A stretch of 21,830 nucleotides of DNA, taken from positions 1 through 21,830 of IMG/VR virus record IMGVR_UViG_3300025141_000892, one strand, 5' to 3'. Every line of letters starts with the position of its first letter. Positions within the stretch are counted from its first letter, which is position 1. This stretch comes from a virus. This document shows, in pieces, positions 12,209 to 18,675 of the stretch. A model generated the notes under the pieces. That model was not told the DNA's origin. It was given only the letters and a program-made list of their open reading frames with translations, and made no database searches. Both the position numbers and the translations under genes were made by a program.

Positions 12209-14395
12209 TTATACTGTTCTCAATCTATCCACACCAGTTTTTGCATTACTCAAAAATATATCATTTCCAATTAATTTTCCAGTTACTGTTATATGTTGAC
12301 TACTACCTCCAATCATGCCTTTAAGTTTATCTAAAGGAGCTACCACCTCTGGATTAGCAGTTGTTGTTCCTGGTCCTTCTCCAATTAATGCGGTAGTTGG
12401 TCCAGTTACCAAACCTCCTTCTGCAAATTGTGGTATATTCATAACCTTCATTGCGTTTCCAGTCAATAAAGCCTTACTGAAATTTTTCCCTCCAAGTAAA
12501 ACGTCAATCATTGTCATTATAGCCAATTCAATTAATAAACTTGTTATTGCTTTTTTTATGTTTCTAATAAATATTGTAAAAAAGTTTTCCTGAGACTCTA
12601 AAGCAGATTCTAAAGAAGAAGATAAAATATCTCCAAATAAAGCAGCTCCTCCACTTAATAATTTTTGCGAATCTGTTAGTCTGGTGGTCCATGTTACCAT
12701 TCCTTCCATTTGCTCTTCCACTAAAGAATATTGTTGGAATTGATCCCCTAAGTCAATAATGTTGTCATAAATGGCATCCGAATATTGTTTTGTTGAGTCT
12801 GTTAAATCTTTTGTTCCTTTATTTAAATCTTTTGTTTCTTTATTTAAATTTTTTGTTTCATGACTAACTTTCTTTACTGTTGGAATAACAGATGTACCAA
12901 GTTCTGCACTTAATTTCTCAAATTCTGATGTGTATAATTTTAATAACTGTTTATTTTCTTTTAAACTCCCTTCATCCACTTTTGTACTCCATGACCTCCA
13001 CATATCGCCCGCTTTATTAGCATGGCCTAAAAATTTCTCAACACTTGTTTTAGCTGTAGTAGATCCTTTTATTTCAAGATCAATAATTGAAGCGGTAATT
13101 TTTTCTATTCCTTCACTAAATGCAACCAGCCTAGCTTTATCCATTAAAGACTTAGTTAAATCATTTGTTGCGGCTTTTAAAGTCCCTGTTGAAAAGGTAG
13201 TTTCATCAATAGCCCCATAATAGTCTGGATATAATTTTTTTAATTCTTCTAAAGCTTTCTTTTTATCATCTAAAGTGCTGTTTTCGCTATCATAAACAGA
13301 AACCAATCTTTGAATGCTCGCTAGTTGGGGAGCTATAGATGCGGCCGCTGTTCTTTCAATATTATTTAATTCTTCTTTTTTATCTATTACTCCAGAAGTC
13401 GCTTGCATATATGCTTCTAAAGCAACAGCAACCCCAATAATTGCAGCAGCTAAAGCTAAATAAGGATTTGCAATAATAACTGTAGTTAATTTTTTAAACA
13501 AAGGAATTAAAGTACTGACTCCCACACTCATTTTCCCAATAATTATAAGGACTGGTCCTATTGCAGCAAGTATTAATCCCCAAAACACTATATTGTCTTT
13601 TGTTGAATCTGAAAGGCTGTCAAATTTCTCTCCTATATCTGTTAGCCATGTCACAAAAGTTTTTATATAAGGTAAAAGTCTTGCTCCTATTTGTTCGCTT
13701 AAATCAGAAAGTTGATTGTTAAGTTGAGTAATTGGCCCCATTCCAGCTAAAGCAGCAGCCTCAGCACTTCCTCCATATTGTTTCTCTAATTCTGCAAGAA
13801 TAAGAGTTTGAGCTCCCGCCAAATCATTTGTTTCAACTAAAGATTTTACTGTTGCTTTTTGTTCTTCTGAAAATTGAATCCCCGCTCTACTTAATGCAGA
13901 TAAATTGGCAACTGGATCATTTAAAGCTTTTCCAAGCATTATTGCAGAACTTTTTAAATCTCCATCTAATCTGGTTGCTAAATCTAAAGTAATTTTTTGT
14001 GTTTTCTTAAATTGTTCTCCAGTTATATTTGTAAAAGTTAAAAGTTGTGAGGTAGCTCCTTTTAAAATTTCTTCATCTCCAAATAAAGTTGTTTTTTGTA
14101 AATCAGCAGCCATTTTTTGCAATTCTTTGGAAGTTAATCCAACTGTTCCAGCTGTTGATTTTAAACCAGCTTCCACTTGTGCAATTGCTTTTTGTTGTTC
14201 ATCAAAAGCTTTTACCGAAGAAGCCCCTAAAGCTACAATAGGCAAGGTCAATCCCATTGTTAAAGATTTCCCAGTTTTTTGTATATTCTTTCCAAACTTT
14301 TTTAGCTTCTTTTGAGCTTTGTTCATTGCTCTTTCAAAAGAGCTTAAATCAGCACCAAATTTGAAATTTAAAAATCCTATTGCTTTACTTGCCAT
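12209..14395 (-). CDS. Tape measure protein
   Basis: 728 residues. The N-terminus (FGADLSSFERAMNKAQKKLK, then KKFGKNIQKTGKSLTMGLTL) is the standard start of phage tape measure proteins (TP901/PhageMin_Tail type). Residues about 75-230 carry the family's helical core (ELQKMAADLQKTTLFGDEEI, GKALNDPVANLSALSRAGIQ). Hydrophobic helices lie at about 268-290, 305-327 and 610-635, as expected of a protein that enters the host envelope. A heptad-like TKxLxx repeat lies at about 512-538. By the usual rule of ~0.15 nm per residue the tail would be near 110 nm. It overlaps the chaperone extension frame by 11 bases. Confidence 0.93.
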   Translation of the reverse strand: MASKAIGFLNFKFGADLSSFERAMNKAQKKLKKFGKNIQKTGKSLTMGLTLPIVALGASSVKAFDEQQKAIAQVEAGLKSTAGTVGLTSKELQKMAADLQKTTLFGDEEILKGATSQLLTFTNITGEQFKKTQKITLDLATRLDGDLKSSAIMLGKALNDPVANLSALSRAGIQFSEEQKATVKSLVETNDLAGAQTLILAELEKQYGGSAEAAALAGMGPITQLNNQLSDLSEQIGARLLPYIKTFVTWLTDIGEKFDSLSDSTKDNIVFWGLILAAIGPVLIIIGKMSVGVSTLIPLFKKLTTVIIANPYLALAAAIIGVAVALEAYMQATSGVIDKKEELNNIERTAAASIAPQLASIQRLVSVYDSENSTLDDKKKALEELKKLYPDYYGAIDETTFSTGTLKAATNDLTKSLMDKARLVAFSEGIEKITASIIDLEIKGSTTAKTSVEKFLGHANKAGDMWRSWSTKVDEGSLKENKQLLKLYTSEFEKLSAELGTSVIPTVKKVSHETKNLNKETKDLNKGTKDLTDSTKQYSDAIYDNIIDLGDQFQQYSLVEEQMEGMVTWTTRLTDSQKLLSGGAALFGDILSSSLESALESQENFFTIFIRNIKKAITSLLIELAIMTMIDVLLGGKNFSKALLTGNAMKVMNIPQFAEGGLVTGPTTALIGEGPGTTTANPEVVAPLDKLKGMIGGSSQHITVTGKLIGNDIFLSNAKTGVDRLRTV
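12783..12866 (-). repeat. 21-bp tandem repeat in the tape measure gene
   Basis: Two nearly identical 21-base units (12804-12824 and 12825-12845), differing at one base, are flanked by more diverged copies on both sides. They encode the seven-residue series ETKNLNK, ETKDLNK, GTKDLTD, STKQYSD, a heptad fit for a coiled coil. Unit gain or loss would change length by seven residues without breaking the frame. Confidence 0.75.
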
Positions 14396-14734
14396 GTTCT
14401 TCTAATTTTTTAAATAATTCTGCTTTTGCTTTTAATTCTTCAAAATCTATTTTTAATGCTTCTTCCTCCCATTCAAACCTCATAAGATCTGTTGGTTTGA
14501 TACTTTTGTTTTTCGGGAGTTGTATGTTTAATAATAAACAAGTGCTCCATCTGGTACGTTCCCAATCACTTCTTTGCCTCATATTTTCAAGTTCATAAAA
14601 CCCATCTACTTTGTTCCAGAACTCTCTTGGTAACATATCGTAAAAATCATCAACATTCATTCCTAATTGTCCAAATGCTATCTGTTCCAATTTAGGCCAA
14701 GTTAGTTCTATTTCTTGACCTTCTTGGCCTTTAC
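14385..14734 (-). CDS. Tail assembly chaperone C-terminal extension, reached by -1 frameshift
   Basis: This frame has no convincing start of its own; its only early candidate is a TTG at 14690. It is open without a stop all the way back to the A_AAA_AAG heptamer at 14741-14735 in the preceding chaperone gene. A -1 slip there would give one 220-residue protein: 104 residues of the short form, a 15-residue linker (GKGQEGQEIELTWPK), and about 101 residues of this frame (LEQIAFGQLGMNVDDFYDML and onward). That copies the lambda gpG/gpGT arrangement, where the long form brings the tape measure protein to tail tube subunits. Position directly before the tape measure gene agrees. The frameshift is predicted, not shown. 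Confidence 0.8.
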
Positions 14735-14741
14735 CTTTTTT
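14694..14741 (-). promoter_or_regulatory. Programmed -1 ribosomal frameshift signal
   Basis: The heptamer A AAA AAG (14741-14735) lies in phase with GAA AAA AAG of the chaperone short form. After a 4-base spacer, AGGCCAAG (14730-14723) pairs perfectly with CTTGGCCT (14701-14694) around a 21-base loop. A slippery site plus a downstream stem-loop is the standard form of bacterial -1 frameshifting. The zero-frame stop (14710-14708) lies inside the loop. Confidence 0.82.
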
Positions 14742-15046
14742 TCGTTACCATCCCCCATTGCTCTTCCTAATATCTCGAAAGCTTTTTCCATACAATCCAT
14801 GTTACCATCAAACATATCAGTAACATCATCTATATTATATGTAAATGGTTGTTTTGCCGCTCTGTAACCATCTTCTAAACCGCAATAAATTAAACAAAAA
14901 GCATCATTAAAAGTTAATTGTCCAGATGCTAATTTATTTAAATCATTCATAGTTGCTCCAGTTTTTAAGCTGTATTTTCTAAGAGCGTTAAATCCAAATC
15001 TTATTGGCATTTTATTATCTCCAATTTCTAAAAATTCATATTTCAT
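14708..15046 (-). CDS. Tail assembly chaperone, short form (gpG-like)
   Basis: 112 residues. It reads MKYEFLEIGDNKMPIRFGFN, then ALRKYSLKTGATMNDLNKLA, and is followed by a helical region with LTFNDAFCLIYCGLEDGYRA. The N-terminal beta-strand 'L-x-I-G-D-x-x-x-P-x-R-F' and the helical follow-up match phage tail assembly chaperones of the gpG/TAC class. The Lys-rich tail (EKKVKAKKVKK) holds the slippery site. In lambda the short form outnumbers the long form roughly 30 to 1 and both bind the tape measure protein during tail building. Between tail tube and tape measure genes, as expected. Confidence 0.82.
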   Translation of the reverse strand: MKYEFLEIGDNKMPIRFGFNALRKYSLKTGATMNDLNKLASGQLTFNDAFCLIYCGLEDGYRAAKQPFTYNIDDVTDMFDGNMDCMEKAFEILGRAMGDGNEKKVKAKKVKK

Positions 15047-15061
15047 TTTTCTAAGTTTTTG

Positions 15062-15121
15062 TCTTTTCTGATATTAAAAGAAACCTACCCCCGCACTCAG
15101 AAAAGAAAACGCAAGGGCAGG
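15062..15121 (-). terminator. Leaky terminator/attenuator after the tail tube gene, with alternative pairing
   Basis: On the minus strand CCTGCCCTTGC (15121-15111) pairs with GCGGGGGTAGG (15094-15084) over 11 positions, including three G-U pairs, and is followed by TTTCTTTT. This begins 15 bases after the tail tube stop. The loop contains TCTTTTCTGA (15106-15097), which can instead pair perfectly over 10 bases with TCAGAAAAGA downstream (15071-15062). That gives either a rival fold or a pseudoknot. Since the next gene is still in the operon, the terminator must be partial. Confidence 0.72.
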
Positions 15122-15135
15122 CTCTAATTACTTAT

Positions 15136-15585
15136 TTAACTTACAGTTTGTGTTAATGCTCCAGTTCCTTGAAAACTTGCACTAAAAGTTGAAGAATCTT
15201 CATTCGGTGCCGAAAGACTCGCAGAAGTCATCCACACATCTCCAGTGTATTTAGTATCGCCACCAGCTGTTGTTGTTACTCCAAAAGTTACCGAAGTAGT
15301 TACTCTTGTGTCAATCATTGTAGAAAATAACTCACTAAGAGTTAACCCTCCAATTGCACTACCAGCCGCATCTAACCAAGCATACATTGCGTCTACTGAC
15401 ACATCCCAGTTTCTGTAGCCCTCCATAGCACTTTCCCAACCCCCATCTTCCTTATTACTGGTCGATCTTGGGGAGTGGTTAATATTAATTGTTGCACTTG
15501 TTGCGTACGCGATTAAGGTTGCAGTACCCCCAGAAGGAGTTATATACACCTTTAAATCCGTACCATTTAAAATTCCATTTGCCAT
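15136..15585 (-). CDS. Major tail tube protein
   Basis: 149 residues, all-beta by eye and rich in Thr, Ser, Gly and Ala. It starts ANGILNGTDLKVYITPSGG, continues with TINHSPRSTSNKEDGG-type text and ends in DVWMTSASLSAPNEDSSTFS and a Gly-Thr-rich strand. 'LNGTDLKVYI' at the start and 'S-A-P-N-x-x-x-x-x-F-S-A-x-F-x-G-T-G' near the end are typical of the TP901-1-like major tail protein family. Rings of this subunit build the tail tube. Position (after neck genes, before chaperones and tape measure) is as expected. The terminator directly behind it should allow extra transcripts of this abundant protein. Confidence 0.88.
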   Translation of the reverse strand: MANGILNGTDLKVYITPSGGTATLIAYATSATININHSPRSTSNKEDGGWESAMEGYRNWDVSVDAMYAWLDAAGSAIGGLTLSELFSTMIDTRVTTSVTFGVTTTAGGDTKYTGDVWMTSASLSAPNEDSSTFSASFQGTGALTQTVS

Positions 15586-15617
15586 TTTTTATTTTTTTAA
15601 ATTGTTTATAATTATAA

Positions 15618-15845
15618 TTATTGCTCCTTCTCTGAAGCTTCTTTTTTTGTTTTCGTTTCTTTTTTTACCTTCTTCTTTTCTGGTTCTCCATATCCATTCT
15701 CTAAAAACCATTCAATTCCCTCTTGAGTTGTTGTTATTTTAACTCCAGCAGGCAATAATTTTTCACCTCTTTTGTAATCTTTTTTTAATTCAAATTCATA
15801 AGTTTTAGAAACTGAATTATAGTATAATGCATAAATATCTTCCAT
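15618..15845 (-). CDS. Small unknown protein with Lys/Glu-rich tail
   Basis: 75 residues from the ATG at 15845, five bases after the upstream stop; the frame could start at 15875 but that would overlap the preceding gene. The N-terminal ~50 residues (MEDIYALYYNSVSKTYEFEL, then KDYKRGEKLLPAGVKITTTQ) look like a small beta-rich domain. The C-terminal ~20 residues are a charged Lys/Glu tail without fold. Not recognised. Placed between the tail terminator and tail tube genes, it may be a minor virion or assembly protein. Confidence 0.6.
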   Translation of the reverse strand: MEDIYALYYNSVSKTYEFELKKDYKRGEKLLPAGVKITTTQEGIEWFLENGYGEPEKKKVKKETKTKKEASEKEQ

Positions 15846-15849
15846 TTTT

Positions 15850-16083
15850 TTATTCGTTTGTATCAATCCACCCATTATCTGGATTGTTGATTGTTTCTAT
15901 TATTTCACTATGAGAATATATTTTATCCCCACTTAAAAAATCTGGAACATCTCCAATAAATTTTACTATTGTTTTAATTCCATCTAAATTATATCTTAAT
16001 GTTGCTTTTGAAGTTTCAATTACTTGTTGGAAGTCTATTGAATCAACGTAGCTTTTTTCTATTATAACATATTTTTTATCCAT
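15850..16083 (-). CDS. Small unknown protein in the neck/tail region
   Basis: 77 residues from the ATG at 16083, four bases after the stop of the LamG-fusion gene; an upstream ATG at 16110 would overlap that gene. The sequence (MDKKYVIIEKSYVDSIDFQQ and onward) alternates hydrophobic and polar residues as in a small beta domain and contains VKFIGDVPDFLSGDKIYSHS. No family recognised, no signal peptide or membrane segment. Tight packing with both neighbours shows it is translated as part of the late operon. Confidence 0.6.
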   Translation of the reverse strand: MDKKYVIIEKSYVDSIDFQQVIETSKATLRYNLDGIKTIVKFIGDVPDFLSGDKIYSHSEIIETINNPDNGWIDTNE

Positions 16084-16087
16084 ATCT

Positions 16088-17176
16088 TTATTCTGGAACA
16101 TCAGCTTCAAAGTCTGCTAATGCCATGTTAGTCATTGTTCCGTTATTGCTATTTGTGCTATCATCTGGAATAGTTGGAAAAGTTGCAATTGCATCTCCAG
16201 TTATAGTTCCATCCCCCATTCTCCACCATCCAATCAATCCAGTATCTGCCGCAACTGTATAAGGTAAACCATCATTATATAAAGTTGTAATATCTGCAGC
16301 AGATAGTTCCACATTAAACAAACTAACTTCATCTATATTTCCTATATAATAAGAAGATGAAACCCCACTACTTCCAATAGAAGCATAAGCAGGAGTTCCA
16401 GCAAAAGTTCCAGATATTGCAGTAGTAGCTTTTAAAGTAGAATCTAAATAAAGTTTTACATTTCCTGAGCTATTCCATGTTCCTGCAATATGGTGCCACA
16501 ATCCATCATTTTCTATAGCATCAGTTAAAACAGAAGAATTTTCTGTTCCTCCTGCTTTATAGTTCATTCTTACTTCATTTGAAGAAGCGTGATACAATAA
16601 TTGAATTTGGTTATTAGCGTCAACTCTATAATTAATAAAATAACCACTTGAACCCATTGTTCCTAATTTTGCCCATAATGAGAAACTTCCAATAGATGTA
16701 TTTATTGTAGATCCACTTGAATCAATATCAACGTAATCATCAACTCCATCAAAAGCAGTTGAATAAATATTATTAAATGAATTTAAAATTCTAATATCAA
16801 AATTTAATGATTTTCTGTAAATTCCATCCGAACCACTCATATCATCAAATACATCATCGTAACCTTGAAAATTAATTGCTTGAATGTTTACTCCAACATA
16901 TAAACCATTTACTCTATCCAGAGCAGTTCTTATATAGTTTGCAAGAGTTGAAGCTTCTGAATAAGTTTTAGAATATGCAGAAATCATTATTGTTGCAGTA
17001 TCTAATAAAGCAACGGAATCTTTTTGTCCTTCTGGAGTATCAGATGAAACATCATAAATAATAAAAGGAAATGCAGACGTTTGTTTCATTACATTTGGAG
17101 CAATCCTTGTTCCTACCAAAGATGCAACAGCTATATTATCACTTAAAATTTTATATATTGCTTTTCCTATATCCAT
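16088..17176 (-). CDS. Tail terminator (DUF3168-like) protein fused to a LamG-like domain
   Basis: 362 residues in two parts. Residues 1-133 (MDIGKAIYKILSDNIAVASL, FPFIIYDVSSDTPEG, TIMISAYSKTYSEASTLANY, KSLNFDIRI) match the DUF3168/gpU-like tail terminator, which caps the tail tube at the neck and usually ends here at about 130-140 residues. Residues about 140-320 carry LamG/concanavalin-like landmarks: AFDGVDDYV (141-149), GSFSLWAK (163-170), DGLWHHIAGTW (224-234), GNVKLYLD (238-245), YIGNIDEVSLFNVELSAADI (277-296) and LIGWWRMGD (314-322). The extra domain would be displayed around the neck and may bind glycans or the cell surface. Both domains are inferred from motifs in sequence. Confidence 0.82.
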   Translation of the reverse strand: MDIGKAIYKILSDNIAVASLVGTRIAPNVMKQTSAFPFIIYDVSSDTPEGQKDSVALLDTATIMISAYSKTYSEASTLANYIRTALDRVNGLYVGVNIQAINFQGYDDVFDDMSGSDGIYRKSLNFDIRILNSFNNIYSTAFDGVDDYVDIDSSGSTINTSIGSFSLWAKLGTMGSSGYFINYRVDANNQIQLLYHASSNEVRMNYKAGGTENSSVLTDAIENDGLWHHIAGTWNSSGNVKLYLDSTLKATTAISGTFAGTPAYASIGSSGVSSSYYIGNIDEVSLFNVELSAADITTLYNDGLPYTVAADTGLIGWWRMGDGTITGDAIATFPTIPDDSTNSNNGTMTNMALADFEADVPE

Positions 17177-17177
17177 T

Positions 17178-17705
17178 TTAATATGCGGCTCTTCCCCATT
17201 TTTTCATTCTTCTTAAATCTGCTTGCACTGCTTTGATGTATATTTTTTCAGCTTCTGAAAATCCATCTGCTAAAACCACTGCATTTTTTTGATTCCAAGC
17301 TCTCATCATATAAGGATTAGCTGTTGTCATTCCACCACCCTTTTTTCTATGTCCGTATTCCACCCATGCGCCGTAGTAACCACCCATATTTTTTTTATAT
17401 TTTCCTTTTACTCTTGGTCCAATATACGCTCCATGAACATCTTTTTTTCTTGAAGCTGATGTTCTGAAAAATATAAGGGATTCTTTTAATGTACCTCTAG
17501 CAATTTTTAAACTTTTATCTGGTGGGTAAACAACATCCCTATCAGCTACTGGAGCTTGATCGATAGCAGCATCTAACAAAGGAACAGTAATTTTTTTCCA
17601 AAACCTTCCCCATACCAAATCTTTATTAACTCTTTTTGGAAGTCCATTAAACATTTGTCCAATCTCTTTAAGTCCTCTTGTTTCAACTGTAACACCATCA
17701 GCCAT
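17178..17705 (-). CDS. HK97 gp10-like neck/tail completion protein
   Basis: 175 residues, basic. It begins VTVETRGLKEIGQMFNGLPK and has the family's 'L-x-x-A-A-x-x-x-A-P-V' stretch (LLDAAIDQAPVADR), then a central strand pair (GAYIGPRVKGKYKKNMGGYY) and the conserved AWVEYGHRKK followed by an 'NPYMMRAW' segment near 128-142. This matches HK97 gp10-like proteins, which sit at the head-tail joint and are needed to complete the connector/tail interface. The start ATG overlaps the TGA of the upstream gene (TGATG). Confidence 0.82.
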   Translation of the reverse strand: MADGVTVETRGLKEIGQMFNGLPKRVNKDLVWGRFWKKITVPLLDAAIDQAPVADRDVVYPPDKSLKIARGTLKESLIFFRTSASRKKDVHGAYIGPRVKGKYKKNMGGYYGAWVEYGHRKKGGGMTTANPYMMRAWNQKNAVVLADGFSEAEKIYIKAVQADLRRMKKWGRAAY

Positions 17706-18034
17706 CAGTTATTATCTTTTAATTTTGTTTCTATTTCTAAAAATTGTTCTCTTCCATCTATTTCTTTTATCCCATGAATAATATAAGTTTTAGAATCATA
17801 TTCTATTCTATAAGTTCCTAAAATTGTAACTCCTAAATTACGTACATAAAAAACTAAATCTGTTCCTTGTACTTGTTCCTGAGATTCTTCTTTTCTTCTG
17901 CTTGCCTTCCAATCTGCATGAGCCCATAAAGTGTAAAGAGTAGCATAAACTTTTGTTTCCCCTCCATAACTATCTTTTCTATAAGTTGGAGATTGTACTT
18001 CTATTCTTCTATCAAGTTGCCCGATGCTTAACAT
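17705..18034 (-). CDS. Head-tail joining (head closure) protein
   Basis: 109 residues. It opens SIGQLDRRIEVQSPTYRKDS, then GGETKVYATLYTLWAHADWK; the 'G-x-L-x-x-R-I-x-[IV]' start followed by a Trp/Ala strand and 'R-x-E' loop is the pattern of phage head-tail joining proteins (SPP1 gp16-like). The second half (DLVFYVRNLGVTILGTYRIE, then YIIHGIKEIDGREQFLEIE) gives the remaining strands of the small beta-barrel. It seals the connector after packaging. It overlaps the gp6-like gene by 7 bases and the neck gene by 1. Confidence 0.85.
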   Translation of the reverse strand: MLSIGQLDRRIEVQSPTYRKDSYGGETKVYATLYTLWAHADWKASRRKEESQEQVQGTDLVFYVRNLGVTILGTYRIEYDSKTYIIHGIKEIDGREQFLEIETKLKDNN

Positions 18035-18606
18035 ACTTGTATTTTATATTGGTCTAATAAGTATTGACTTGATAAAGGAAGTTCTGTTGCTGTTCTTCCT
18101 GTTATTACAGTTTGTCGGTTTTCATACCAATTTCCCAAAGTGAGAAGTACAGCCTGTTTAATTCCATCTGGAACATCTGTTGAGGCTGTTCCATATCCAA
18201 CTGTATATTTAACATGAACAGCGTTTATTCTTTTTGATAAGGATGGTAGTTCTCCATCTACAGCCAAACCAATTCTTGCAGGTTTTGAAACATCATCTAA
18301 AATATAATTTGCAGAAGCTAAAGTTTGTTCTGTATCGTCAGTATCATAATATTTGATATGAGTAATTGCAGAAACTGGACTTTTATACAGTGTATAAATA
18401 CCATCCCAATTATCTGAATATTGGGAGACAGTGTGTCTAATAAAATATTGATTTGTATAAATTTGGCAAGATTCTGTTGCCGCAAAAACTAAATTATCTA
18501 TTAAAGTATCATCTGCCGTAGTATCAACTTTAAGGAAATACTTAGCTTGAGCAGTTGTAAATAATGGAGTAGTTGGTGTGATATCAACTTTTAAACTTCT
18601 ATGCAT
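18028..18606 (-). CDS. gp6-like head-tail connector protein
   Basis: 192 residues. The N-terminal part (FTTAQAKYFLKVDTTADDTL, then IDNLVFAATESCQIYTNQYF) is the four-helix start of HK97 gp6-like connector proteins: 'L-x-x-A-K-x-[FH]-L-[KR]-V' then 'D-D-x-x-[IL]-x-x-L-[IV]-x-A-A-x-x-x-x-[EQ]'. A beta section follows (ITHIKYYDTDDTEQTLASAN) and the terminal helix pair contains IKQAVLLTLGNWYENRQTV. It forms a ring below the portal. Its leader AAACTAAATTAAAATG resembles that of early genes. It is the first gene after the capsid terminator. Confidence 0.88.
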   Translation of the reverse strand: MHRSLKVDITPTTPLFTTAQAKYFLKVDTTADDTLIDNLVFAATESCQIYTNQYFIRHTVSQYSDNWDGIYTLYKSPVSAITHIKYYDTDDTEQTLASANYILDDVSKPARIGLAVDGELPSLSKRINAVHVKYTVGYGTASTDVPDGIKQAVLLTLGNWYENRQTVITGRTATELPLSSQYLLDQYKIQVC

Positions 18607-18620
18607 TTTAATTTAGTTTT

Positions 18621-18656
18621 AAAAAAAAAGGACTGGCTTTGAAACCAGCCCTTTTT
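18621..18656 (-). terminator. Strong intrinsic terminator after the major capsid gene
   Basis: On the minus strand AAAAAGGGCTGG (18656-18645) pairs with CCAGTCCTTTTT (18636-18625) around the 8-base loop TTTCAAAG, with one G-U pair, and a T9 run ends at 18621. It starts 20 bases after the capsid stop. Because the head-tail genes follow with no clear promoter between, it probably acts as a partial terminator or is overcome late. Confidence 0.88.
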
Positions 18657-18675
18657 AAAAATTATTACTATTGTG

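Noticed and set aside
12783-12866. CRISPR-like array
   Set aside because: The repeats are directly tandem without spacers and keep a coding heptad in the tape measure gene.
14385-14690. Independent gene starting at the TTG at 14690
   Set aside because: The frame is open back to an A_AAA_AAG slippery site with a stem-loop in the preceding gene, so it is better explained as a -1 frameshift extension.
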